Origin: Leptospira weilii
GTDB lineage: Bacteria > Spirochaetota > Leptospiria > Leptospirales > Leptospiraceae
DNA length: 32,500 nucleotides
NCBI RefSeq assembly: GCF_006874765.1
Contig: NZ_CP040840.1
Coordinates: 3,220,001 to 3,252,500 of the forward strand
Direction of reading: 5' to 3'
Shown: piece after piece, positions 1-20,268 of the stretch
Layout of the letters: the number at the start of each line of letters is the position of its first letter
How positions within the stretch are numbered: position 1 is the stretch's first letter
Translations under genes and position numbers: made by a program
Notes under the pieces: model-generated
Seen by the model: the letters and a program-made list of their open reading frames with translations, nothing else
The model's database searches: none
What the model was told of the DNA's origin: nothing

Positions 1-4
1 TGGA

Positions 5-237
5 ATGGCGAACTCGGTCGTTTTCGGATTCGGAGAAAATATTTTGGCAGCCCCCGATTCTACGTGGATCAATTTCAGCCTTGCGCTCGCGGGCCTTTTG
101 GGGATTTTATGTATCTATCTTTACGTTAAACGTAAAGATCCGAACATTTCTAAACAGACAGCTCCCGATAAGACCGTCGAACAAAACGAAGATTCTTTCC
201 GTAAATATCTTTTCGAAATACAGGAAAAGCAGAAATA

Positions 238-238
<1 letters not shown>
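5..238 (+). CDS. Small membrane protein, CcmD-like
   Basis: A 77-residue protein with one hydrophobic segment (about residues 22-42, ending in LYVKRK) followed by a polar, charged tail. The layout (short periplasmic lead, one helix, basic stop-transfer, cytoplasmic tail) fits small CcmD-family proteins, which help haem export in cytochrome c maturation. The best support is the next gene, which resembles CcmI; its ATG overlaps this stop codon by one base (TAATG), so the two are translationally coupled. Only four bases lie upstream in the window, so the true start could be further left and this could be the end of a larger protein. The CcmD assignment is inference from size, topology and neighbour. 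Confidence 0.55.
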
Positions 239-1313
<1,075 letters not shown>

Positions 1314-1338
1314 ATATATTTTTCGTCTCGTTTGCAAT

Positions 1339-1434
1339 AGAGTTTTTGAAAAATTCAATGGTCGATATGAAAAAACCTTGAATCCTCATTTCAACGAAGC
1401 AAAAACAAATGAGAATTAATTTTTCAACAATTCT
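1339..1434 (+). repeat. MITE-like repeat family B, copy 1
   Basis: About 96 bp bounded by imperfect inverted repeats, AGAGTTTTTGAAAAATTC on the left and AATTTTTCAACAATTCT on the right. Copies with the same ends and similar interiors lie at 9746, 26152 and 30101, all in the same orientation. Left flank GCAAT and right flank AATTGC extend the palindrome. No coding capacity for a transposase. Confidence 0.75.
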
Positions 1435-1521
1435 AATTGCTTGTCTCTACATAATTGAGTTTCCAAGATTCTGCCTTTAAACAGGATTTGTGCTAAAGTT
1501 AACGGCACTTTCCTTTATGTA

Positions 1522-1662
1522 GCGTGAGTTCGGCGGTTGACAGTTTGGGCGAATAAGAAACTAAAGTGCAGCGGCTTCCTAAACTCAGCGAATGCCTCTC
1601 TATGGATCGGCATTCAGTCGAAACATAGAATCGCTTTCGCATTTGTTATATCGAACTCACGT
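1522..1662 (-). repeat. MITE-like repeat family A, copy 1
   Basis: A 141-bp element with terminal inverted repeats: (A/G)CGTGAGTTCGGCGG at the left and its near-complement CGAACTCACGT at the right. It is flanked by the direct repeat TATGTA at 1516-1521 and 1663-1668, as expected for a target-site duplication. Its interior matches copy 2 at 7388-7533 in the opposite orientation (for example CGCTTTCGCATTTGTTA near one end). It encodes no transposase, so it would need one supplied in trans. Confidence 0.8.
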
Positions 1663-1851
1663 TATGTAGCAACTGGGAACTACATGATGAAAATGAAATA
1701 TATATATATAGGAATATTTCCATAAGAATCCATACGCCTTACATAACAATAACAGGAAATTCAAAGTTCTCTTTGAAAAATATTCGCATAGAATACGGAG
1801 TTTTCACTCAAACGGAATGTAAAAACGGATACGAAAAAGAATAGAAAATAC

Positions 1852-1891
1852 AAGTCCAAAAGCCCCGACTAAGACCGGAGCTTTTGGACTT
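1852..1891 (-). terminator. Hairpin terminator of the thiolase transcript
   Basis: Perfect 12-bp arms AAGTCCAAAAGC (1852-1863) and GCTTTTGGACTT (1880-1891) around a 16-base loop. It lies 60 bases past the stop of the minus-strand thiolase gene, and on that strand is followed by a T-rich stretch (TTGTATTTTC). Confidence 0.65.
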
Positions 1892-1952
1892 CCATTCCTT
1901 CTTTGGAAAGACAGGAGATTGATCTTTATTTTAGAAAAGCTTAAAGTTCCAA

Positions 1953-3278
<1,326 letters not shown>

Positions 3279-3321
3279 TTTCTTTCTCCAAACTTTAAAT
3301 TCTTAACAATCAATATCATAT

Positions 3322-4186
<865 letters not shown>

Positions 4187-4226
4187 ACCTCCGCGTGTTA
4201 GGAAGATTCTAACCCTAGTTTAGACT

Positions 4227-4315
<89 letters not shown>

Positions 4316-4345
4316 GTTAAAGACTGAATCGTATAGAATTACGGT

Positions 4346-4957
<612 letters not shown>

Positions 4958-5303
4958 GGGTCAGATGTCAGGAATCAGTGGTTAGTTAATTTACAGAGTA
5001 AGGTAATTTTACCTTGTTAAAACCCAGTCGCCCTTCCATCTGAACCCTGATTTCTATTCACTGACTCATAGAACGTTTACACATATCATAAAGCGCGATG
5101 AACGAGTTTCAGGAGTTAAGAAACTTAAATGTTGATGAAGCCTACCGATTCCCTGTAAAATAGAATACCGTTAATTTGAGCACCAATTCCGTCTTTAGAC
5201 GCAGAATTTTGGACACTCTATTATATAGAGATGGGTAACATTGTTGTAAAACGAAACGGCCGATTTCAGTAACTTGTCCAAAATCCAAAACGAATTTTCC
5301 ATT
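4958..5303. other. Intergenic stretch with imperfect inverted repeats and repeat C1
   Basis: After the TetR stop there is a long imperfect inverted repeat: GGGTCAGATG near 4960 pairs with CATCTGAACCC near 5038. Inside it is the hairpin AAGGTAA-TT-TTACCTT near 5000. This may terminate the TetR transcript. Repeat C copy 1 fills 5147-5238. No gene seen. Confidence 0.5.
5147..5238 (+). repeat. MITE-like repeat family C, copy 1
   Basis: About 92 bp, closely matching 10532-10621 and 13112-13203 in the same orientation. The shared core includes TACCGTTAATTTGAGCA, GCAGAATTTTGGACACTC and the palindrome TCTATTATATAGA. The ends form imperfect inverted repeats (GATCCCTATAAAATAGAGT against the complement of ACTCTATTATATAGAGATG). 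No coding capacity. Confidence 0.7.
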
Positions 5304-5804
<501 letters not shown>

Positions 5805-5831
5805 TTCCGAAAAACGTTTGAATTTTCGGAA
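5805..5831 (+). terminator. Hairpin terminator after msrB
   Basis: It begins on the base after the msrB stop codon. Arms TTCCGAAAA (5805-5813) and TTTTCGGAA (5823-5831) are perfect and are followed by a T-rich tract (ATTCTTCTTTTCGTTTTTT). Confidence 0.7.
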
Positions 5832-5916
5832 ATATTCTTCTTTTCGTTTTTTGATTTTCAAGGGGTGGCAAAGACAAAAATAATACCTAAATCCGGAATC
5901 AATCGGGAGAAATTGT

Positions 5917-8031
<2,115 letters not shown>

Positions 8032-8117
8032 GTTAAAAATTCCCGAGTAAACGAAAAGACCCGCTTTTTCCTTTCGAAGTATAGAAAAGAGAAACGGTTA
8101 GAAGGTTTTTCAGAGAA

Positions 8118-8867
<750 letters not shown>

Positions 8868-9067
8868 GATTTATCCCCTACGAATTGCTTTTGATAATCG
8901 AATCAAGCTTGGGTTGATTCTGGATGATACTTTCCAGAAATCAAAAAAAAGACATTCTGTCCATCCTTTTCAAAGGAAGAATGAACAGGCCGCTTCGAAC
9001 ATTCACGGATTTGAAGAAGCAGAGAAGAATTTTAAAATCCTTTTCCATTGTAAAGGGAGAGGTTAGA

Positions 9068-9688
9068 ATGGATTCTATGAACGCTTTTTCAAAATTTTCT
9101 CAAAAACAATCTCGCGTTTTTTTCTCGTATAAAAATCATCCGGTAAAGTTATTATCTCTCTTTTTTTTCATTCAATTTTTTGCGGCCTGCGATTCGGGAC
9201 AAAACGCGGAGAAGAAAGAAATTTTATTTCGGCTGATCTCGGAATTTCAAATCGATTTACAGAAAAATTTAGAATCGGCAATTCGAACGAAGGGAATCGT
9301 AGGCGCAATCGATGTCTGTCGAACGATTTCTCCCCAAAAGGAAGCGGATCTCAAGAGGGAATTTCCCGGAGTTCTTATAAGAAGAGTTTCGGAAAAACCC
9401 AGAAACCCGAGTCATCAACCCGAGGTTTGGGAAACCGAAATCTTCGATCAATGGAAAGAATCTCAAAAAACCGGAATGGCTCCCTACACGATCGTTTTAT
9501 CCAAAGACAAAGAAGTTCGGATTTTACAACCGATCATCCTTCAAAATCCGACCTGTTTACAATGCCACGGAGGTCCTCAAGATATAAACCCGGCGGTATC
9601 CAAAAAAATCGCCGAGCTTTATCCTAACGACCAAGCCAAGGGTTACAAATTGGGAGAACTGAGAGGAGCCTTTTCCGCGACTTGGTAA
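9068..9688 (+). CDS. Haem-binding lipoprotein, DUF3365/Tll0287-like
   Basis: A 206-residue envelope protein. The start at 9068 is favoured over an upstream in-frame ATG (8924) because GGGAGAGG lies just before it and a signal peptide follows. The hydrophobic stretch LLSLFFFIQFFAAC ends in a lipobox-like site with Cys41. Residues about 55-206 match the DUF3365 (Tll0287-like) domain, with VCRTISPQ near 84 and the c-type haem motif CLQCH (C163, C166, H167). Such domains bind haem and occur as redox or gas-sensing modules, alone or on signalling proteins. Haem attachment would need the cytochrome c maturation system suggested by the genes at 5-642. The protein ends shortly after LRGAFSATW, the usual end of the domain. 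Confidence 0.85.
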   Translation: MDSMNAFSKFSQKQSRVFFSYKNHPVKLLSLFFFIQFFAACDSGQNAEKKEILFRLISEFQIDLQKNLESAIRTKGIVGAIDVCRTISPQKEADLKREFPGVLIRRVSEKPRNPSHQPEVWETEIFDQWKESQKTGMAPYTIVLSKDKEVRILQPIILQNPTCLQCHGGPQDINPAVSKKIAELYPNDQAKGYKLGELRGAFSATW

Positions 9689-9745
9689 TATTTTATGAAA
9701 TACTTACAGCTTGTTCCAAAAATAAAATGCTTACGGAACTATATT

Positions 9746-9839
9746 AGAGTTGTTGAAAAATTCTATGGTTCAGTTTAACAAAACCGCTTCAAACATCCTT
9801 TTTAATGAAACAAATGAGAATTAATTTTTTAACAACTCT
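9746..9839 (+). repeat. MITE-like repeat family B, copy 2, reaching into the next gene
   Basis: A 94-bp element, AGAGTTGTTGAAAAATTC to AATTTTTTAACAACTCT. Its right part contains ATG codons at 9805 and 9814 in frame with the pseudogene that follows, so the element encodes that protein's first 12 residues, including part of the signal peptide. Confidence 0.75.
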
Positions 9840-10452
9840 TTTGTTGATTTTTTCCATCGGACTGAACGCCCAACGCCAACAGATAGAGACGATAACAATC
9901 AAAGGTGAGAATTATACTGTACGCTTGGACGATTCCGGATTTTCCGTAGTGAATTCCAAATGAAATAGAATCCTGAGTTTGCCTTTTAAAGACAGTGAAG
10001 AGATAAAATCTTTTGAGTTTAAAGACTTTAATAAAGACGGTTACGAAGACATTTTTTTGGAATGGTCTAATCTTTTTGTAAACGATTTGAGGAGTCTTTA
10101 TTTGTTCATTCCATCCAGCGGAAAATTTAGAAAAATAAAAGACTTTTTTATTCCGGCTCCGACTCCAATCCAAGGAACCAAATACTTTTATTCTTATTAC
10201 CAAGCGGGTTGCGCAAACTACGACTGGAAAAGCGGCTTATTCACCATCGAAAACTATAGAACCGTAGAAATTGGAATCATCGAAGGCAATGGTTGCGAAA
10301 CTCAAAACGGTAGCATCGACATTTATAAAATAAAAGCGAATCAAAAAGTGCTCATTGAATCGCTACCATTGGACACAATCGAAAACTATCAAGACAATAA
10401 ATTTGGATTCATAAAAGAATATTGGGCGAAAAATTATCGAAAATTCAAATAG
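9805..10452 (+). pseudogene. Secreted FG-GAP-like protein gene broken by an in-frame TGA
   Basis: From ATG 9805 the frame reads MKQMRINFLTTLLLIFSIG then LNAQ, a convincing signal peptide with a cleavage site near LNA-Q. It stops at TGA 9961-9963 (codon 53) and continues in the same frame without further stops to TAG 10450-10452, about 215 codons in all. The downstream part contains DFNKDGYEDIFL, a calcium-loop pattern typical of FG-GAP/VCBS-like surface repeats. A single nonsense mutation best explains this. A restart at TTG 9979 has no ribosome site and would lack a signal. The first codons derive from MITE B copy 2. No ribosome site is visible upstream of 9805, so expression was uncertain even before the stop arose. 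A sequencing error remains possible. Confidence 0.65.
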
Positions 10453-10531
10453 AATCGAAACAATTTTCCCGACATCACAAATAAGTAATCTCAAAAACCA
10501 ACATCTGATAAATACGAATCGATATTTTACT

Positions 10532-10621
10532 GATCCCTACAAAAAAGAGTACCATTAATTTAAGCATAAATCCCGCGTTTGATAAAGAATTTTAGACACT
10601 CTTATTATGTAGAGATGAGTA
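10532..10621 (+). repeat. MITE-like repeat family C, copy 2
   Basis: About 90 bp, same orientation as copies 1 and 3. This copy shows the terminal inverted repeat best: ATTTTACTGATCCCTACA on the left against the complement of TGTAGAGATGAGTAAAAT on the right, with two mismatches. Confidence 0.7.
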
Positions 10622-10646
10622 AAATTGAAAAATGGCTTTAAAAGAT

Positions 10647-10828
10647 GCTAACCAGCGTCAAACTTTGTCTCCTCGCTTCGTTCGGATTGCTCATGCAACC
10701 CTCACTGCGGGCTTCGACACATTTGCTTTGTCACTCGCCTTGCAAAGCAAGTCTCGCGCCAATTCTTTCGCGTGCTTAGGCACACTCCAAGAACCGCAGC
10801 AAACTTCGAGGAAACTCTTTCGTTAGGC
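10647..10828 (+). other. attC-like recombination site 1
   Basis: It begins with an inverse-core-like TGCTAAC (10647-10653) and ends with GTTAGGC (10822-10828), a perfect match to the GTTRRRY core of integron attC sites. The interior is rich in hairpins, for example TTGCTTTG with CAAAGCAA around 10720-10752 and GTGC-TTAG-GCAC near 10780. Part of it (GGATTGC-x2-ATGC, CCTCA, CTTCG, ACA-TTGCTT) recurs at 11577-11770 downstream of the next gene. No integrase gene is in the window. Confidence 0.45.
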
Positions 10829-10836
10829 GCCATTTT

Positions 10837-11553
10837 ATGAAATATATAGTACTAAAAGAAAGCTTAGAGAATGCGAAGGAAGAAATATTCGAGAGCCTTC
10901 CTAATAGGATACGACCAATTTGGGCAAGTTTTATTCTTACCCGATTTAGCAAATTTATAGGTGAAATTCCAGATGTAGTCCAAGAGCTTTTCGAAATCGT
11001 TAACGATGAGAAAGAATGGTTTCGAGCGAAAAAACAGTTTGAAACTATTAGGAACTTCAATCTTAGAACAACGAACTTTCAACCGAATTCATATATGGAT
11101 CTTGCTGAGTTAGTCGCCAAAATTACGTATAATGCCTCCGGCAATGTAGTGGGGCCTTTTGATCGAGATAGTGGTTCGTGGATTACAACGTTTGCTTTTT
11201 CAACGGCCAATTACTTTAGTAAAGATGTTCTCGATTATGAGATAATAGTCGGACTTTCTATTGCCCGTAAGATTGGGGCAGTAAGTAAAGACATAAAGCG
11301 AATCTATGACTTATTAGAGTTCAAAAGTATTGATGATGTTCTTTGGCTTGATTGGGATCCATTAGGTGTGAATGATACAGAACATCGAGATGAATATCAG
11401 GGTTATACAGCGAAAATATTCAATTTAAAGAGAAATGGTGCAACTGCCCTTCAAATTGCCAATCATTTGCTCGACATTGAATTAAATTCCATTGGTGTAG
11501 GACGAGGTCGAGACTTTTCTGAAAAAGCCGCTGAGAAGATATTTCGAATATAA
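10837..11553 (+). CDS. Cassette-type protein with DUF1871-like C-terminus
   Basis: A 238-residue cytoplasmic protein without signal or membrane helix. The N-terminal two-thirds is helical and not recognised. The C-terminus (about 155-235) follows the pattern WLDWDPLGVND, then DEYQGY, then a helix ending LLDIELNSIGVG, which resembles the DUF1871 type of small domain often found in immunity-like or cassette-borne proteins. The ATG is eight bases after the GTTAGGC core of the attC-like site and has no Shine-Dalgarno, as is common in integron cassettes. A second attC-like site starts 24 bases after the stop. Base composition is visibly more AT-rich than neighbouring housekeeping genes. The function is unknown. 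Confidence 0.7.
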   Translation: MKYIVLKESLENAKEEIFESLPNRIRPIWASFILTRFSKFIGEIPDVVQELFEIVNDEKEWFRAKKQFETIRNFNLRTTNFQPNSYMDLAELVAKITYNASGNVVGPFDRDSGSWITTFAFSTANYFSKDVLDYEIIVGLSIARKIGAVSKDIKRIYDLLEFKSIDDVLWLDWDPLGVNDTEHRDEYQGYTAKIFNLKRNGATALQIANHLLDIELNSIGVGRGRDFSEKAAEKIFRI

Positions 11554-11953
11554 TTTTTGACTATTCATAAAACGTAGCCTAACGTTGTTTGGGATTGCGA
11601 ATGCGATCCTCATACCGACTTCGCACATTGCTTCGCCATTTGCCGTGGCTAAAATCGTTCGAACGTCGCACTGGTCTAGTCACGGAAAAGATCGTACTCG
11701 TGCAATGCCGTTCCATTTAAACGACATTCTTCGGATATTACGAACAGGCGCTCAATGAAAATCGTTACCCGTCCTATCAAACTTGTCATCGCCATTTTCA
11801 AGCGCCTTTCTTTTTGCTTGGCTTCAAAACTTTAGAAGGCTCGTAAGTTCGTTATAAAATTTCGATTTCGATAGCTTTATTTCTTGGATGCGTTATTATG
11901 ATCCTTCTAAGGTAAGCCAACCGTTATTGGCACTTTAAAAATTGGGAGAAGAA
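11554..11953. other. Intergenic stretch with attC-like site 2
   Basis: The first ~190 bases (11577-11770) are the second attC-like block. The remainder to 11953 shows no further feature beyond the GGGAG ribosome site of the next gene. Confidence 0.5.
11577..11770 (+). other. attC-like recombination site 2
   Basis: It begins with GCCTAAC, a perfect RYYYAAC inverse core. The interior resembles site 1 in ordered blocks (GGATTGCGAATGCGATCCTC, then ACTTCGCACATTGCTT). The right boundary is uncertain: GTTACCC at 11764-11770 gives nearly the same length as site 1 but does not match GTTRRRY fully. Confidence 0.4.
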
Positions 11954-12595
11954 ATGGAAATGAGCGTAATATATCTATACGTAGATGACGAGGGATGGAA
12001 AGAATTCGACCTGTCAAATAAAGAAGAATTATACAAACGGAATATTAAAATTTCACCAAGCTCAAAGATCGGAAACAATGCAATATTCAAATACAACGTA
12101 AGGATCGGAAACGGAGCAAATATCGGAAATAGTGTTACATTGGGATTCAATGCAAATATTGGAGACGGTGCAAAGATAGGAGACAATGTAAAGATAGGAG
12201 ACAATGTAAAGATAGGAGGCGGTGCAAAAATTGGGCACAATGCAAGTATTAGGGACAGTACAAAAATTGGAGATGGTGCAAAGATTGGAGATCACGCAAA
12301 AATCGGATACGACGCAAATATTAGAGATGGCGCAAATATTGGGGACAATGCAATCATCGGACACGGTGCAAAGATCGGATATGGCGCAGTTGTAAAATCG
12401 ATTATCTTTTCAGGGTCGAATCACATTGTCTCGTATTGGGGAGAAGATCGTATCGATATAGGTTGTATATATAAATCTATTGAAGAGTGGATAGAAAGCT
12501 ATGAGTTAGTTTTAGATGAAGAAGGTTATACCGAGGAACAAATTGAGGAATATGCCCGATACATTAAGTTGATCAAAGCTCTTCATGATTCGTAA
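11954..12595 (+). CDS. Left-handed beta-helix (hexapeptide-repeat) protein, cassette-type
   Basis: A 213-residue protein. After a 30-residue lead come about 17 hexapeptide repeats of the type I-G-x-x-A-x (for example KIGDGA, NIGDNA, KIGHNA; residues ~35-145), the signature of a left-handed parallel beta-helix as in bacterial acyltransferases. The C-terminus (about 150-213) is an acidic helical segment with IEEWIESYELVLDEEGYTEEQIEEY. Trimeric acetyltransferases often show a catalytic His, but none is obvious here, so it may be structural or a pentapeptide-like decoy. Start 11954 is chosen for its GGGAG five bases upstream, over a TTG at 11942. The repeats are also visible in the DNA as 18-bp units. 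AT-rich and downstream of an attC-like site. Confidence 0.75.
   Translation: MEMSVIYLYVDDEGWKEFDLSNKEELYKRNIKISPSSKIGNNAIFKYNVRIGNGANIGNSVTLGFNANIGDGAKIGDNVKIGDNVKIGGGAKIGHNASIRDSTKIGDGAKIGDHAKIGYDANIRDGANIGDNAIIGHGAKIGYGAVVKSIIFSGSNHIVSYWGEDRIDIGCIYKSIEEWIESYELVLDEEGYTEEQIEEYARYIKLIKALHDS
12065..12395 (+). repeat. 18-bp tandem repeat array encoding the beta-helix
   Basis: About 18 degenerate 18-bp units of the form GGAGAYGGTGCAAAGATY. Some adjacent units are identical or nearly so (GGAGACAATGTAAAGATA occurs twice in a row near 12179-12214), which suggests recent duplication by slippage. The array is in frame, so unit gain or loss would lengthen or shorten the helix. Confidence 0.7.
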
Positions 12596-12640
12596 AACGA
12601 GGCGACTCATGTATAATAGCCAAAATAAGATCGGCAGATA

Positions 12641-12710
12641 GTATCAGTAATTTTGTGTAAATGACACTCTTTTTAAAGGCAGTGTCAGCGATATTGTGTA
12701 AATGAGATAC
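12641..12710. mobile_element. Paired insertion-sequence-end-like repeats
   Basis: Two 29-bp direct copies, 12641-12669 and 12682-12710, sharing TCAG, TTGTGTAAATGA and similar ends. Together they hold the inverted pair TGACACT/AGTGTCA. The GTGTCA...TTTGTGTAAATG style is reminiscent of IS256-family termini. No transposase is present, so this would be a remnant. Confidence 0.3.
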
Positions 12711-12728
12711 TTTAAAACGAATCCAATA

Positions 12729-12869
12729 TCAGTCAATCCCCGAAAATTTATTCATAGAACTTCGCCCTACCTCCCATTCTAAATGCTCGTCGAGTAAAGT
12801 TCTAGGAAGGCGCTTCACGAATACGACTTTGTCGAGATAATAACCGTTCACGAGTGTTCCCCTCCGCAT
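12729..12869 (-). pseudogene. Short coding-like remnant, unassigned
   Basis: A 46-codon frame reading MRRGTLVNGYYLDKVVFVKR onward to EWEVGRSSMNKFSGID. The composition looks protein-like. A further protein-like stretch (LMSSEGNSNPYCERVF) precedes it in another frame across a run of seven T bases, as if one base had been lost. I do not recognise it. Confidence 0.25.
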
Positions 12870-13111
12870 ATCACCAAAAAAACGCGTTCACAATACGGAT
12901 TCGAATTCCCCTCACTGCTCATCAAATTGTTAAACGAAGAGGACGAAAGTTCAGAGTTCTTTCCAAAAGCGGATTGAATTTATTCTCAAAAAAATTTCAA
13001 ATTTAGTTTTTCATCAAAGCATAAATAGTTCTAACTATAAAAGTTTATAGCGTCACCGAAATAAACTCCTTCACTTTTGAAAAACACCTCTTTCAACTCA
13101 AAATCTTTTTA

Positions 13112-13203
13112 CTGATCCCGATAAAATAGAGTACCGCTAATTTGAGAACAAGTCCCGAGTTTAAGCGCAGAATTTTGGACACTCTATTATATAGAGACGA
13201 ATA
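13112..13203 (+). repeat. MITE-like repeat family C, copy 3
   Basis: About 92 bp, same orientation as copies at 5147 and 10532. Inverted ends TGATCCCGATAAAATAGAGT and complement of ACTCTATTATATAGAGACGA. Copies 2 and 3 bracket the two cassette genes as direct repeats. Confidence 0.7.
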
Positions 13204-13698
13204 CGATGGCAAATTTATTGGAGATATGGAGAAAGAATTTCAAGAGTGACGGAAGACTTGAAAGATAAAAGTAAAACTACCGTTCAATCGTAAAACTAAA
13301 ACGAAAGGATTAATAGGTACTCCGCTGAATCCTTGTATGCGTTCGTCGATCCGATTCCTCTTTTGATGATCAAGGAAAATTTGGGCGAGAATTTTTTTGT
13401 GGTACGTAAAGTTCGATTCGATATCTCAAGACGACTTCCAAGGACGTATTTGCCGAATCCGCAATTTTTCCCGAAGATTTAAACCGAATTCAGAAAGAAT
13501 GAAATCGAAAAAAGAAAACGTTCTTTAGAATTAAAATCCCGATCTTGGAAAAAACCGGGGAATTGGCCGCTAAAACGACAAAGCGCTTTATATCCGTAAA
13601 AAGCTCGGGCGTTTCTATCAAAAGAAAGATGGAACGAAACAGATAGAATGCTTTATGTTTTTTGAATATTAAAGCGGAAAATTTCAGCCAAGCTAGGT

Positions 13699-13785
13699 TT
13701 TTAGAAGTAATCTCAAAAATACTTTATCTTTTGCTTACAATGTTGCTTCTAAATTCCTAAGATATTTTTGAAATAGCTTCTAAAA
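13699..13785 (+). repeat. MITE-like repeat family D, copy 1
   Basis: An 87-bp element with imperfect 23-bp inverted ends, TTTTAGAAGTAATCTCAAAA on the left and the complement of TTTTGAAATAGCTTCTAAAA on the right. It matches 20111-20193 in the opposite orientation. Confidence 0.7.
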
Positions 13786-14028
13786 CGAAGAATTTTTCAT
13801 CCGTAAAAAACGAAAGAATCCGGTTCTTTCGCAGTTTGAATTCGATCTTTATTCTTATAAATCGACCGCTTGACTCAATCTCGCTCTACAATTCGAAACC
13901 ACAAACAACAAGGCAATTTATAATTTGCGGAAAAACAATCCGTAAAAAAATCGACAGTCCGCTACAGATACATTATTAAGCCTTATCAGCGAAGGCAAAC
14001 ACGAGATTCCCTCAGTAGTAGGAAAACC

Positions 14029-18894
<4,866 letters not shown>

Positions 18895-18994
18895 TATCGG
18901 AGCCGGAATTTTCGGATACGAGTTAGTATATTAGAATATTTATATGAAACTCACTTTCGATCGAATTCCACACGATCGTTTGTAGGATTACACT

Positions 18995-20110
<1,116 letters not shown>

Positions 20111-20113
<3 letters not shown>

Positions 20114-20193
20114 AAGTTGTTATCTTAAAAATGTCTTAGACGTTTGAAGGCACATCGTAAGTAAAGATAAAGTATTTTTGAGATCACTTCTAA
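20111..20193 (-). repeat. MITE-like repeat family D, copy 2, at the AAA+ gene stop codon
   Basis: About 83 bp, the reverse complement of the 13699 copy in outline: right end AAAGATAAAGTATTTTTGAG then ATCACTTCTA, left end TAGAAGTTGTTATCTTAAAA. The left TAG is the stop codon of the AAA+ gene. Confidence 0.65.
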
Positions 20194-20268
20194 TGAAAAG
20201 TTCGAACCCTAAAAACACTCAAACGACGGATCTGTGTCGGAACCGAAAATGATAAGCGACGTAGAACT

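Larger units (their letters stand above)
1314..1952. other. Gene-free stretch with two mobile repeats and a terminator
   Basis: No convincing gene. It contains MITE B copy 1 (1339-1434), MITE A copy 1 (1522-1662, with flanking direct repeats) and the terminator hairpin of the thiolase transcript (1852-1891). Inside B1 an ATG at about 1408 opens a 23-codon frame reading MRINFSTILIACLYI and onward, which looks like a signal peptide but ends at a TAA near 1480. Confidence 0.6.
10453..10836. other. Intergenic: repeat C2 followed by an attC-like site
   Basis: Holds MITE-like repeat C copy 2 (10532-10621) and then a GC-richer, structure-rich block (10647-10828) interpreted as an attC-like recombination site. 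An open frame across 10632-10826 is not considered a gene. Confidence 0.55.
12596..14028. other. Degraded 1.4-kb stretch without an intact gene
   Basis: No intact gene. From left to right: two copies of a possible insertion-sequence end (12641-12710), a short minus-strand frame that looks like a gene remnant (12729-12869), repeat C copy 3 (13112-13203), plus-strand coding-like fragments with stops between 13330 and 13650 that I cannot assign, and MITE D copy 1 (13699-13785). The AGGA ribosome site of the large WGR gene lies at its end. Confidence 0.55.

Noticed and set aside
1537..1725. 62-codon plus-strand frame
   Set aside because: Most of it lies inside MITE A copy 1; no start signal or family resemblance.
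9961..9963. Selenocysteine codon at the in-frame TGA
   Set aside because: No selenoprotein homology, no obvious SECIS-like hairpin directly after it, and FG-GAP-type proteins are not selenoproteins; a nonsense mutation is simpler.
10632..10826. 64-codon frame MALKDANQRQ onward
   Set aside because: It lies wholly within the attC-like block, whose hairpins explain the sequence, and it has no ribosome site.
11935..12364. Minus-strand frames rich in Pro/Phe/Ile or Cys/Ser repeats
   Set aside because: Mirror images of the 18-bp tandem units of the beta-helix gene; they have no ribosome site or recognisable domain.
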